A stretch of DNA of 64,000 bases from assembly GCA_963766505.1 (NCBI GenBank), contig CAVYAL010000005.1, positions 806,001 through 870,000 on the forward strand, in the 5' to 3' direction. Under the pieces are notes generated by a model that saw only the letters and a program-made list of their open reading frames with translations, ran no database searches and was not told the DNA's origin. Shown here piece by piece: positions 50,519 through 60,227 of the stretch (positions are counted from its first letter, which is position 1; every line of letters begins with the position of its first letter). The position numbers and the translations under genes were made by a program. The DNA is from DATIRA01 sp963766505. Lineage in GTDB: Bacteria > Pseudomonadota > Gammaproteobacteria > Steroidobacterales > Steroidobacteraceae.

Positions 50519-52648
50519 TCAACCGCCCGCGAGTTCGGACGGATCGACGGGCAGGCGCCGGATGCGCTTGCCGGTGGCGGCGAAAATCGCGTTCAGGACC
50601 GCCGGGGTCGCCGGCGGCAAGCCCGGCTCGCCGATGCCGCCCGGGCTCTCCGTGCTCGGCACGATGTGCACGTCGACCCGAGGCATCTCGTCGATGCGCA
50701 GCATCGGGTAGTCGTCGAAATTCCCCTGCTCCACGCGGCCGTTGCTGAAACTGATCTTCTGATGCAGCGCGGCGCTCAGGCCGTACGCGATCGCGCCCTC
50801 GATCTGGCGCCGGATCATGGCCGGGTTCACCGTTCGCCCGCAGTCCACCGCGGCCACGATCCGGTGCACCCGCGGTCTGCCGCTCGAATCCACCGACACC
50901 TCGGCGACTTGCGCCACGTAGCTGCCGAAGGAGCTCGCGACGGCCACGCCGCGATGCTACCCGGCGGGCAGCGGACGATCCCAGCCGGCCTCGCTGGCCG
51001 CAACGTCCAGCACGCGCTGCAGCCGCGGCTCGCCGGCGAGCAGTTCCCGGCGGAACTGCACGGGATCCCGGCCGGCCGCATGCGCAAGTTCGTCGATGAA
51101 ACCCTCGAGGAAGAATGCGTTCTGTGAATGCCCGACCGAACGCCAGAACCAGATCTGCACGCCCGGCTCGGCCCTGGCGTATTCGACGCGCAGATTGGGG
51201 ATTGCATACGGGCAGTCCTTGATGCCCTCCACCGCCTGCTCGTCGATCCCCCCGGGTAGCGTTTCTACGAAACCTGCCGCGAGCATCAAAGACGGCGCGG
51301 CCACGCGCGCGAGCAGCTTGACGACGCTGCCCTGCTCGTCGAGCCCGGCCTCGAAGCGCGCCATCGCGGCGGGACGGTAATAGAAGGCCCGCGTGTCGTC
51401 CTCCCGGGTATAGACCAGCTTGACCGGAACGCCGGCCTGCTTCGCGAGCAGCACACAGGCCACCGTGAAGTCGGGCGCGAACCGGCGTCCAAACCCCCCG
51501 CCGAGGTACGTCGTGTGCACCTTCACCTTGTCCGGCGATACGCCGGCCAGCTTGGCCACGATATCCCGGTGCGGGCCCGGCGCCTGCGTCGGCGACCAGA
51601 GCTCGGCCTCGCCCGGGCGCACCCAGGCCGTGCAGTTCATCGGCTCCATGCAGGCGTGCGCGAGGTAGGGCACCTCGTAGACAGCCTCCAGCTTGCGCGC
51701 AACCTGGATGTCCATGTCCCCATCGCTGCGCGCCGCGGTCGCGGGCCTCGCCACCGCTTCGCCCAGGGCCTTGCTGACAGCGGCCGAGGACAGGTCAGCA
51801 TGCTTGCCAAGGTCCCATTCGACCGCGAGCGCGTCGCGTCCCTGCAGCGCAGCCCAGTAACCCTCAGCGAGCACCGCCACGCCCTGCGGAATCGTGATCA
51901 CCCGCCGTACGCCAGGTATCGCCTTCGCCTTGCGGTCGTCCACCGAGAGCGGCTTCGCGCCCGGCACCGGGGCGTGGGCCATCACCGCGGTCAGCAGGCC
52001 GGGCAGCTTGACGTCGAGCCCGAAGCCGGCCCGACCGTCCACCTTCGAAGGCGTATCGAGACGCGGGAGCTCGCGGCCCAGGATCCGGAACTCCCGTGGA
52101 TCCTTCAGGCGCGGTTGCTGTGGCAGCGGAAGTTCCGCGGCGCTCGTGACGAGCTCGCCATATGCGATCGAGCGGCCGTCCGGGTGCAGCACACGCCCGC
52201 CTTCGGTGCGGCACTGCGCCGCATCCACGCCCCAGTTCGCTGCCGCGGCGGAAACGAGCATCTCGCGAGCCGCGGCGCCGGCCCTGCGCATCGGCTCCCA
52301 GTGGCCGCGAATCGCGGTCGAACCGCCGGTGCCCTGCATCCCGAGCAGCGGATTGACGTAGGCCGGGTCCACCGGGGCCTGCTCGAGTCGAACGGCGGTC
52401 CAGTCCGCGTCGAGTTCCTCGGCGATCAGCATCGCGATCCCGGTGTGCACGCCCTGGCCCATCTCCGACAGGCCACAGAGGACCGTGACCTGCCCGTCCG
52501 GCGTGATGCGCAGGTATGCATTGGGCGCGAACCGATCGGCGGTGGCAGCCAGCACGCGTGGTCCGAGCGGCAGGCTGAAACCGATCATCAACGCCCCGGC
52601 CGATCCCTTCAGGAAGTCGCGTCGCGTGGTCGAGATCCCGCTGCTCAT
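50519..52648 (-). pseudogene. Molybdopterin-binding aldehyde/xanthine-type oxidoreductase large subunit, interrupted by an in-frame amber
   Basis: The frame codes for about 709 residues of an isoquinoline-1-oxidoreductase-beta/xanthine-dehydrogenase-type subunit with a Tat signal (TTRRDFLKGSAGALMIG) and molybdopterin regions such as GLSEMGQGVHTGIAML and TYLGGGFGRRFAPDF. Codon 564 is TAG (50959-50957), between PLPAG and HRGVAVASSFGSYVAQ. The downstream 146 codons stay in the same frame and include the C-terminal domain with GGIGEPGLPP, which holds the catalytic Glu. Without read-through the product lacks the active site. A GTG at 50947 could restart the tail. The 2Fe-2S subunit is directly upstream. 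Confidence 0.85.
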
Positions 52649-52658
52649 GATCCGCTCC

Positions 52659-53120
52659 TCAGCCCTTGAGCGCGGCGGCCGCGTCCTTGATCGCCGCGCG
52701 GATCTGGTTGTAAGTGCCACATCGACAGAGGTTCCGCCGCATCGCGCGGTCGATGTCCTCGTCGGTCGGGGTGCCGTTCCGCGCCAGCATGGCCACGGCC
52801 GCCATGACCTGGCCGCTCTGGCAATAGCCGCACTGGGGCACCTCGTTGCGGATCCAGGCGGCCTGCACGGCCTGCCCGAGGCGCGTCTCGGCCATCGCCT
52901 CGATCGTCGTGACTTCCTTGCCCTCGACGGCCGAGATCGGGGTCACGCAGGCCCGGGTGGCCTTGCCATCCACGTGCACGGTGCATGCGCCACAGGTGGC
53001 GATCCCGCAGCCGAACTTGGTGCCCACTAGTCCGAGTTCGTCGCGCAGCGCCCAGAGCAGGGGCATGTCCGGCGGACCCGCGACTTCGACTCTGCTGCCA
53101 TTGACCTTCAACGTGGCCAT
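52659..53120 (-). CDS. 2Fe-2S subunit of a molybdenum hydroxylase
   Basis: The 153-residue protein has two iron-sulfur domains: a plant-type ferredoxin part (FGCGIATCGACTVHVDG, residues about 37-53) and a helical part (CGYCQSGQVMAAVAML and RNLCRCGTYNQIRAAI, about 97-140). It passes electrons from the molybdopterin subunit encoded next. It is similar to IorA-type small subunits. No FAD subunit is nearby, as is usual for the IorAB type. Confidence 0.92.
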   Translation of the reverse strand: MATLKVNGSRVEVAGPPDMPLLWALRDELGLVGTKFGCGIATCGACTVHVDGKATRACVTPISAVEGKEVTTIEAMAETRLGQAVQAAWIRNEVPQCGYCQSGQVMAAVAMLARNGTPTDEDIDRAMRRNLCRCGTYNQIRAAIKDAAAALKG

Positions 53121-53153
53121 CCGGAACTCCCATGGAGGATGCTGGTGCCCGCC

Positions 53154-54465
53154 TTATCTTAGCCCGCCTGCGCCGTTCAGGTAGTCCAGTGCCACCGCGA
53201 GCAGCGAGCGAACGCCCACGTCCAGCGACTGTTCGTCGATGAAGAAGTGCGGCGAATGGTTGCTCGGGGCGCTGGCGGCGTCCTGCCCCGGCGGCGTCAC
53301 GCCGACGAAGAAAAAGAATCCCGGGAACGCGCTGCGCGTAGTACGCGAAGTCCTCGGCGCCGGTGACATAGGGTATCGAGACGACCTCGGCGTCCCCGAT
53401 CACGCTTTTCAGCAGCGGCACCATTCTCGCGGTCAGCCGCTCGTCGTTCACCACCACCGGATTGTTGTCGGTGGCAATTTCGACTTCTGCCGTGGCGCCG
53501 GCCGAGGCGGCGATGTCCCGTGCCGTGCGGCCGATGGAATCGATGATCATCTGCCGGGCTTCCGGCGTGTAGGTCCGGAAGGTACCGATCATCTCCACTT
53601 CGTCGGGGATGATGTTGTTGCGGATGCCGCCCTTTATCGCGCCGACCGACAGCACGGCGGGATAACGCGTGATGTCGAGCTGCCGGCTGACGATGGTCTG
53701 CATGCCGAGCACGATCTGCGACGCGGTCACGATCGGGTCCACCCCGCCCCAGGGTCGCGAACCGTGCGTCTGGCGCCCCTTGACGAGAATACGGTAGCGG
53801 TCCGAGGCCGCCATCATCGGCCCCGAGCGATAACCGACCTGGCCCGCGTTCAGCTGCGCCCACAGGTGCAGCCCGAATACCGCCTCGGGCCGGACCTGCT
53901 CGAAGATCCCCTCCTCGAGCATCAGCGAGGCACCGCCACGCTCGCCGTCAGGCGCCCCCTCCTCGGCAGGCTGGAAAACGAACAGCACCGTTCCCGGCAG
54001 GTCCTCCCTGATACCGGCCAACGCTTCCGCGACGCCCATCAGGATCGCCACGTGGCCGTCGTGGCCGCAGGCGTGCATCACGCCGACCTTCTCGCCACGA
54101 TATTCCGCCGTCGCGGTCGACTTGAACGGCAGCTCCGACTGCTCGGTCACCGGCAGCGCATCCATGTCCGCCCGCAGCGCGATCACGGGCCCGGCGCGGC
54201 CCCCGCGCAGCACGCCGACCACGCCGGTATGGGCGACCCCGGTCGTCACCTCCATGCCCAGCGACTCGAGGTGAGCGGCGACCTTGCCTGCCGTCCTGAA
54301 CTCTCGATTGCTGAGTTCCGGGTGCTGATGAAAATCCCGCCGCCAGGCGAGCACCTTCGGGGAGACCTCGTTCGCCTTGCGCTCGATCTGCTGCAGATCG
54401 ACGTCAGCGGCGGCAGGCAGCGTTGCGAACGCCGCTGCGGCCAGCGCGATGGAATACAGCTTCAT
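53154..54465 (-). pseudogene. M20-family amidohydrolase, frameshifted near its C terminus
   Basis: The gene codes for an exported (signal 1-20) zinc amidohydrolase of the aminoacylase/hippurate hydrolase type. It has ALRADMDALP, HACGHDGHVAILMG, the EEGAPDGERGGA region and the catalytic-domain end TGAEDFAYYAQRVPG. After that the frame shifts: the original continues RVPG-ILFLRRR, while the next frame gives the normal FFFFVGVTPPGQ...SPHFFIDEQSLDVGVRSLLAVALDYLN ending at 53154. The total length is one over a multiple of three, so a single inserted base near 53330-53335 explains it. Without correction, the last 60 residues are lost. Confidence 0.85.
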
Positions 54466-54572
54466 GGCTCGTCCAGGTGGATTCAGTGACGGGCGGGCAG
54501 CATACTGCAGCTGCGGCGGCTCGTGGAGCGCTGGATGCTCGCCAGGTTGAGGCCATCGATCGAAACAGACAC

Positions 54573-56465
54573 ATGCCAAGACACCCACTGATCACGGCCC
54601 TGCTGGCCGGAATACTCACGATGACTACCAGTTCCACACACGGGCAGACGGTCACGCCAGCCGTGCCCCAGTCCGTCGCGAAGACACAGAAGCCGCCGCT
54701 GCATGGCAGCAAGTGGATGGCGATCACCGGCAAGCCGCTCGCCGCCACCGCGGGCGCAATGATGTTCCAGCGCGGCGGCAACGCAGTGGATGCGGCCTGC
54801 GCGATGATCGCGGCGACGTCGACGATGTGGGACGTACTGAGCTGGGGCGGCGAGACCCAGACGCTGATCTACGATCCCAGGTCGCGCAAGGTCATCGGCG
54901 TCAACGGCCTCGGGATTGCCCCGACCGGCGCGACGCCAGAGTTCTTCCGCAAGCAGGAACTGGACTATCCGCCGGCCTATGGCCCGCTCGCCGCCGTGAC
55001 GCCAGGCACGCCGGGCGGACTGATGCTGATGCTGTCCGAGTACGGCCGCCTGTCGCTCGCGGAAGTGCTCGGACCGGCCATCGAGCTCGCCGACGGATAC
55101 CCGATCGAGGCCGATACGGCGGACAGGATCGAGCGCTGGAAGGACAAGCTCAAGGAGTGGCCGTATTCCAGGCAGGTGATGCTGCCGCACCTGGGGCAGC
55201 CTCGCGAGGCGCCGAATGCAGGCGAGATCTTCCGCCAGAGCGACCTCGCCGCGACGCTGCGCAAACTGGTCGAGGCGGAGCGGCAGGCGCTCGCAGCCGG
55301 GCGGTCCCGCGAGGAGGCGATCCAGGCCGCCTACGACCGCTTCTACCGGGGCGACATCGCAACGGAGTTCGTCCGCGGGGTCGCGGAGCAGGGCGGCCTG
55401 ATCACGATGGAGGACCTTGCACGCTGGAAGCCGCTGCTCGAGGAGCCGCTCAGCACGAGCTACCGCGGCGTCGAGGTATTCAAGCTCGACACCTGGACGC
55501 AGGGGCCGGTGTTGCTGCAGTCGCTGAACATCCTCGAGAACTTCGACCTGGGCTCGATGGGCTACAACAGCGCGGCCTACATTCACACGCTGTACCAGGC
55601 CATGAACCTGGCTTTCGCTGACCGCGATTTCTACTACGGCGATCCCTATTTCCCGCCAGAGGAACCGCGGCGCGGACTGCTCTCCAAGGAATACGCGAAG
55701 CAGCGCGCGGCCCTGATCAGGCCCGACCGCAACGACGAGCGGGCCGGACCGGGCGACCCCTACCCGTTCCAGGGCCAGCGCAATCCCTATCGCGACTTGC
55801 TCGAGCAGCGCGCAGCCGGCGCAGCAGAGAGGTCGACCGCGCTGTCGGCTCGCGAGCTGGAGCAGTTCGAGCAGAGCTTCCGCAGCGGCACCACGAGCGT
55901 CGTCGCAGCAGATGCCGAAGGCTGGCTCGTCGCCGTCACACCCAGCGGCGGCTGGGTCCCGGCCGCGATCGCCGGACGCACCGGCATCGGCCTGAGCCAG
56001 CGCCTGCAGTCGTTCGTGCTGGACGAGAAGCAGAACCCGTTCAACCTGCTCGAGCCGGGCAAGCGCCCCCGGGTGACGCTGACGCCGAGCATCGCGATGA
56101 AGGACGGCAAGCCCTGGCTCGCCTTCGCGGTACAGGGCGGCGACACGCAGGACCAGAACCTGCTGCAGTTCCTGCTGAACATCGTCGAGTTCGGCATGAC
56201 CCCGCAGGAGGCCGCCGAAGCCGCGAACTTCAACAGCTACCAGATGCGCAGTTCATTCGACAAGCACGAGTCGCAGCCCGGTCGGATCGTGCTGAACGAC
56301 GCGGTTCCGGTCTGGGTTCGAAAGGAGCTCGCGGCTCGCGGCTACAGGATGGAGTTCGAGTCGAGGACCTCCGGCCCGATCAACGCGATCCTGCTCGATC
56401 ACGAGCATGGCACGATGTGGGGCGGATCGAGCAATCACGGCGAGGACTACGGCATCGCCTGGTAG
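54573..56465 (+). CDS. Gamma-glutamyltransferase family protein
   Basis: The 630-residue exported protein (signal 1-25 or so) is an Ntn hydrolase. The catalytic Thr that starts the small subunit after self-cleavage lies in SGTTSVVAADAEGW (in GGTs usually TTHxSVVD). NPFNLLEPGKRPRVTLTPSIAM and QGGDTQDQNLLQFLLNIVEFGM fit the family. Substrates may be gamma-glutamyl compounds or a cephalosporin-acylase-like group. ATG 54573 lies 107 bases from the divergent amidohydrolase start. Confidence 0.87.
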   Translation: MPRHPLITALLAGILTMTTSSTHGQTVTPAVPQSVAKTQKPPLHGSKWMAITGKPLAATAGAMMFQRGGNAVDAACAMIAATSTMWDVLSWGGETQTLIYDPRSRKVIGVNGLGIAPTGATPEFFRKQELDYPPAYGPLAAVTPGTPGGLMLMLSEYGRLSLAEVLGPAIELADGYPIEADTADRIERWKDKLKEWPYSRQVMLPHLGQPREAPNAGEIFRQSDLAATLRKLVEAERQALAAGRSREEAIQAAYDRFYRGDIATEFVRGVAEQGGLITMEDLARWKPLLEEPLSTSYRGVEVFKLDTWTQGPVLLQSLNILENFDLGSMGYNSAAYIHTLYQAMNLAFADRDFYYGDPYFPPEEPRRGLLSKEYAKQRAALIRPDRNDERAGPGDPYPFQGQRNPYRDLLEQRAAGAAERSTALSARELEQFEQSFRSGTTSVVAADAEGWLVAVTPSGGWVPAAIAGRTGIGLSQRLQSFVLDEKQNPFNLLEPGKRPRVTLTPSIAMKDGKPWLAFAVQGGDTQDQNLLQFLLNIVEFGMTPQEAAEAANFNSYQMRSSFDKHESQPGRIVLNDAVPVWVRKELAARGYRMEFESRTSGPINAILLDHEHGTMWGGSSNHGEDYGIAW

Positions 56466-56474
56466 CGCCGAGGA

Positions 56475-57800
56475 TCAGGCCACGACCCTCGGGGCGAGCT
56501 CCCGGCTGTTCCGCGCACAGTCGTTCATCGCGACGCCGCGGTAGGCATTGCAGTTCAGGTAGAGTCCAGGCGTCCGCTCGAGGCGCGCGAAGATCTCGTC
56601 CACGCTGGCGATGTGGCCGGGCGCGTAACTCGGGATGCCGCGTTCCCAGCGCTTCACGAACGTCACGTCCGGATCGCGATCGAGTCCCATCGTCGAGCGG
56701 ACCCCCTCACGGGCCGTCCGGATCAGGCCGGACTCGTCCTGCAGCGCCAGCTCGGGGCTGCGTTGTCCGCCGATCATCACGCGCAGGCTCTTCGCTCCAG
56801 GCGGCGCCCGGTCGGGGAAGATGCTGCTGTCCCACAGCACGCCGAGGATCGGCTGGCGCGAGGACGTCGTCGTGAGCAGACCGAAGCCGTCGAGCGGTTC
56901 CTCGAGCGAGCGATAGCCGAACCCGACCACCGCGATCGGCGAGTACTCGATGCCGGAGAGCATCCGCGCGAGTTCAGGGTCCAGCCCGCGCAATTGTTCC
57001 GCGGCTGCGAAGGACGGCGAACTCATCACGACGCGATCGACTTCGACGCCACCACGCGCGGTCTCGATCCGGAACTCCTGGCCCTGCCTCTCCACGGCCG
57101 TGACCGGCTCGCCGATGTGCCACTCGGCATCGAACGACGCGCGCAGCTGATCGATCAACGTGCTGATCCCGAGCTTGGTGCTGGTCAGGACGCCGCCTGG
57201 ACCCGCCTCCTTCTTGCGCTTCGCGATCATGCCGCGGAACAGCCCGCCGTAGTCCTTCTCCAGCGCGACGACGAGCGGAAACGCCGCCTTGACCGAGATC
57301 TTCTCCGGCGTCGATCCGTAGATCCCGGCTGACATTGCATCGAGAAAGACGTTGGTGAACGCCGGACCGAGGCGCCGGTCGCCGAACTCCCGGAGCGTCT
57401 CGTCGCCGCCGTCCTTCCTCGCCGGCACGAAGAACTCCGCCAGCATGCGCAGCTTCTGCGGCAGCGTCATCAGCTTCGACTTCGCGAACAGCTGGGGAGA
57501 CTCCGGCATCCGGTGCAGCCGGTCCGTGAAGATGTAGCGCTTGCGGGCGAGATCCGAGCTCGGCAGCAGCAGGGATTCCGCCCCGCAGTCGCGGGCGAGC
57601 TGCAGACAGTCGGGCTTGTTGGTCAGGAAGCCGTTGCCCCCGCCCTCGAAGCGAAAGCCATCGATCTCGTGCGTCTGCAGCGCACCACCCGCCGATGGCT
57701 CGGACTCAAACACGACGAATTCCACGTCCGGCCGCGCGCGACTGGCATAGAACGCCGTCGCCAGTCCGCTCAGCCCCGCTCCGACGATACCGATACGCAT
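56475..57800 (-). CDS. FAD-dependent protoporphyrinogen-oxidase-type oxidoreductase (HemY-like)
   Basis: The 441-residue flavoprotein starts with the FAD motif RIGIVGAGLSGLATAFYASRA and FESEPSAGGALQTHEIDGFRFEGGGNGFLTN, a typical HemY/PPO N terminus. SAGIYGSTPEKISVKAAFP and LYLNCNAYRGVAMNDCARN fit too. It would oxidise protoporphyrinogen IX to protoporphyrin IX in heme synthesis with oxygen. Other amine-oxidase members are possible, since no heme genes lie nearby. Confidence 0.82.
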   Translation of the reverse strand: MRIGIVGAGLSGLATAFYASRARPDVEFVVFESEPSAGGALQTHEIDGFRFEGGGNGFLTNKPDCLQLARDCGAESLLLPSSDLARKRYIFTDRLHRMPESPQLFAKSKLMTLPQKLRMLAEFFVPARKDGGDETLREFGDRRLGPAFTNVFLDAMSAGIYGSTPEKISVKAAFPLVVALEKDYGGLFRGMIAKRKKEAGPGGVLTSTKLGISTLIDQLRASFDAEWHIGEPVTAVERQGQEFRIETARGGVEVDRVVMSSPSFAAAEQLRGLDPELARMLSGIEYSPIAVVGFGYRSLEEPLDGFGLLTTTSSRQPILGVLWDSSIFPDRAPPGAKSLRVMIGGQRSPELALQDESGLIRTAREGVRSTMGLDRDPDVTFVKRWERGIPSYAPGHIASVDEIFARLERTPGLYLNCNAYRGVAMNDCARNSRELAPRVVA

Positions 57801-57957
57801 GCCTGTCCTCTTCTCACTCGATCATCAGCCACTACGATCCGGGCCCGCGAATTCTCCATCCGCGGCCGGCTCGCGGCAGTCCGTGTTCTCCGAGGGTGCC
57901 TTGCGGCTTGCCCGGCGCGGGATGTAGCCGGTCCGGCCCGGCGAGCGAGCCGCACGC

Positions 57958-59049
57958 TCAGGACGGGTCGCGGGTCAGCTTCTTCTGCTGGTTTCGCACC
58001 ACGACCGCGACCAGAGTCACCACCGTGATCGGCAGCACGAAGCCGATCATGATGCTGGAGAACTCCGGCAGCGCATCGTGACCCTGCGCATCCAGGATCA
58101 GGTAGGTGACATAGGCCGCGTAGTAGGCGATGAAGGCGATGCCAGTCAGCCGGCCGATCTGCCGCCCGGCCATGAAGACCGGCAGGCAGGCGACCGACAC
58201 GGCGACCATCACCCAGAGATCGAAGTTCATGACCGCCGGCGCAATCGTGAGCCCGCTCGAGCTCACCAGGCCCGATGCGCCCAGGCAGCCGAGGATGTTG
58301 AACGTGCTGCTGCCGATCGCATTGCCGACCGCGATGTCGCGCTCGCCGCGCAGCGCGGCCAGCACCGAGGTCGCGACCTCGGGCAGCGACGTCCCGGCCG
58401 CGATGATCGTGAGGCCGATGATCAGGTCGCTGACGCCCAGCGCACGCGCGAACGCCACCGAGCTCTTGACCAGCCAGTCCGAACCGAGCACCAGCAGCCC
58501 GAGACCTGCTGCGATCAGCAGCAGCTGCACCGCCCAGTGGCGGTCCCAGGCGTCCCGACGCGGCATGGCCTCCTCGTATTCGTGCAGCGTCTGACGGCTC
58601 GCCGCCCGCGCCTGGCGCACCAGGAACACGATGTAGCCTGCCAGCAGCACCAGCAGCAGCGCCCCGTCCAGCCGGCCCAGGCGGGCATCCAGTATCACGA
58701 CGGCCAGCAGCAGCGAGGCGCCGATCATGATCGGCACTTCCTGCCGCACGATCTGAGCGTGGATGACGAGCGGAGCCGCCAGCGAGCTGAGCCCCAGGAT
58801 CACCAGCACGTTGAAGATGTTGCTGCCGATGACGTTGCCGATCGCGAGGTCGCTGTTGCCGGCGAGGACCGCGCCGACCGAGACCGCGAGCTCCGGCGAG
58901 CTGGTGCCCAGCGCGACGATCGTGAGCCCGACCACCAGTGGCGTGACGCCGAACGACAGCGCGATCCGCGACGCGCCGCGCACCAGGCTCTCCGCGCCTG
59001 CCAGCAGGGCGAGGAGACCGGCAATGAACAGGATCACGTTGGTCAGCAT
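57958..59049 (-). CDS. CaCA-family calcium/sodium antiporter (YrbG-like)
   Basis: The 363-residue membrane protein has two inverted halves, each with an alpha-repeat: VALGTSSPELAVSVGAVLAGNSDLAIGNVIGSNIFN and AAGTSLPEVATSVLAALRGERDIAVGNAIGSSTFNI, which hold the ion-binding glutamates. About ten spans are predicted. It exports Ca2+ for Na+ or H+. ATG 59049 is the start; further upstream the open frame is not family-like. Confidence 0.92.
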   Translation of the reverse strand: MLTNVILFIAGLLALLAGAESLVRGASRIALSFGVTPLVVGLTIVALGTSSPELAVSVGAVLAGNSDLAIGNVIGSNIFNVLVILGLSSLAAPLVIHAQIVRQEVPIMIGASLLLAVVILDARLGRLDGALLLVLLAGYIVFLVRQARAASRQTLHEYEEAMPRRDAWDRHWAVQLLLIAAGLGLLVLGSDWLVKSSVAFARALGVSDLIIGLTIIAAGTSLPEVATSVLAALRGERDIAVGNAIGSSTFNILGCLGASGLVSSSGLTIAPAVMNFDLWVMVAVSVACLPVFMAGRQIGRLTGIAFIAYYAAYVTYLILDAQGHDALPEFSSIMIGFVLPITVVTLVAVVVRNQQKKLTRDPS

Positions 59050-59165
59050 GGACGCGCAGCCTGGACGAGGAAGCAGGACAGGGAGGAAATCGTAGTCTAC
59101 CCGGTCCGCGCTGCGCTGGCCGCGGCAGAGGTCGCCGGCGCGCTGCGCTGGGATATGCTGGGGCG

Positions 59166-60221
59166 ATGACATCCCTGCGCCACGCCTGGCGGACCGGCCG
59201 TGCCGGCTCGCTGCGCCGTCTGCAGCGCGTCGAGGAACCGATCGCGCCGCCCGGGCCCGGCGAGGCACGTCTGCGGGTCGAAGCCATCGGAGTGAATTTC
59301 GCGGATATCTTCGCCTGCCTCGGGCTGTATTCCGCGACGCCGGAGGGATCGTTCGTGCCCGGCCTCGAGTGCGCCGGAGTGATCGAGGCGCTCGGACCGG
59401 GGAGCGCGGGACAGCGCTGGCGCGTCGGTGATCGCGTCGTCGCGCTGACCCGCTTCGGCGCATATGCCACGGCCTTGAACGCGAGCCTGGACCACCTGCT
59501 CGCGGTCCCGGAAGGCTGGACGACGCTGCAGGCGGCAGCCCACCCCGTCCAGGCACTGACGGCCTGGTACGGGCTCGTGGAACTCGGCGCGGTATCGGCA
59601 GGAGACACCGTGCTCGTCCAATCGGCGGCGGGCGGCGTGGGCCTGCGCGCACTCGAGCTGACCGCCGCGCTGGGAGCGCGCCCCGTGGCCGTGGTGGGAA
59701 GCGAACACAAGCGCCGCTTCCTGTCGCTCGAACGCGGCCTCGACGCCGCGGCGATCGTGCTGAGGGATGGGCGAGGCTTCGGCGGGCGACTCGATCGCGC
59801 CCTGCAGTCGGCGGGATGCGATGGCTTCGACTGTGTGCTCGACGCCGTGCTCGGGCCCGGGTTCCGGCCGTGCTTCGAGCGCCTGAGGCCCGAGGGGCGC
59901 TACGTGCTCTATGGTGCGGCCGACTTCATGAGCCGCGGCGCGCGCCCGGCCTATGCCCGGCTGGGGTGGCGCTGGCTGCGCCGGCCCAGGCTCGATCCTC
60001 TGGCGATGATCTCGACGAACCGCAGCCTGATGGCCTTCAACCTGATCTGGCTCTGGGAGCAGGCCGACAGGCTGCCCGGGGTGCTTCGCGCCATGGAGCC
60101 CTTCTTCCGCAGGCCGCCCGACCCGCTGCTCGCGCTGCCCTTCTCCGCGGCCGCAGACGCGCTGCGGCTGATGCAGCGGGGCGATACGATCGGCAAGCTG
60201 GTGCTCGACACCGCCCGCTGA
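59166..60221 (+). CDS. MDR-superfamily quinone-oxidoreductase/VAT1-like protein
   Basis: The 351-residue zinc-independent medium-chain reductase has the N-terminal barrel (EAIGVNFADIFACLGLY, VPGLECAGVIEALG), the cofactor motif QSAAGGVGLRALEL and a VAT-1-like C-terminal half (RYVLYGAADFMSRG). It likely reduces quinones or unsaturated carbonyls with NADPH. It is convergent with the ABC transporter operon (6 bases apart). Confidence 0.88.
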   Translation: MTSLRHAWRTGRAGSLRRLQRVEEPIAPPGPGEARLRVEAIGVNFADIFACLGLYSATPEGSFVPGLECAGVIEALGPGSAGQRWRVGDRVVALTRFGAYATALNASLDHLLAVPEGWTTLQAAAHPVQALTAWYGLVELGAVSAGDTVLVQSAAGGVGLRALELTAALGARPVAVVGSEHKRRFLSLERGLDAAAIVLRDGRGFGGRLDRALQSAGCDGFDCVLDAVLGPGFRPCFERLRPEGRYVLYGAADFMSRGARPAYARLGWRWLRRPRLDPLAMISTNRSLMAFNLIWLWEQADRLPGVLRAMEPFFRRPPDPLLALPFSAAADALRLMQRGDTIGKLVLDTAR

Positions 60222-60227
60222 CGCGTC

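Noticed and set aside
50519..50947. A separate C-terminal oxidoreductase gene starting at GTG 50947
   Set aside because: It is in the same frame as the upstream part and continues its homology, separated only by the TAG; it is better described as one interrupted gene, though internal re-initiation is possible.
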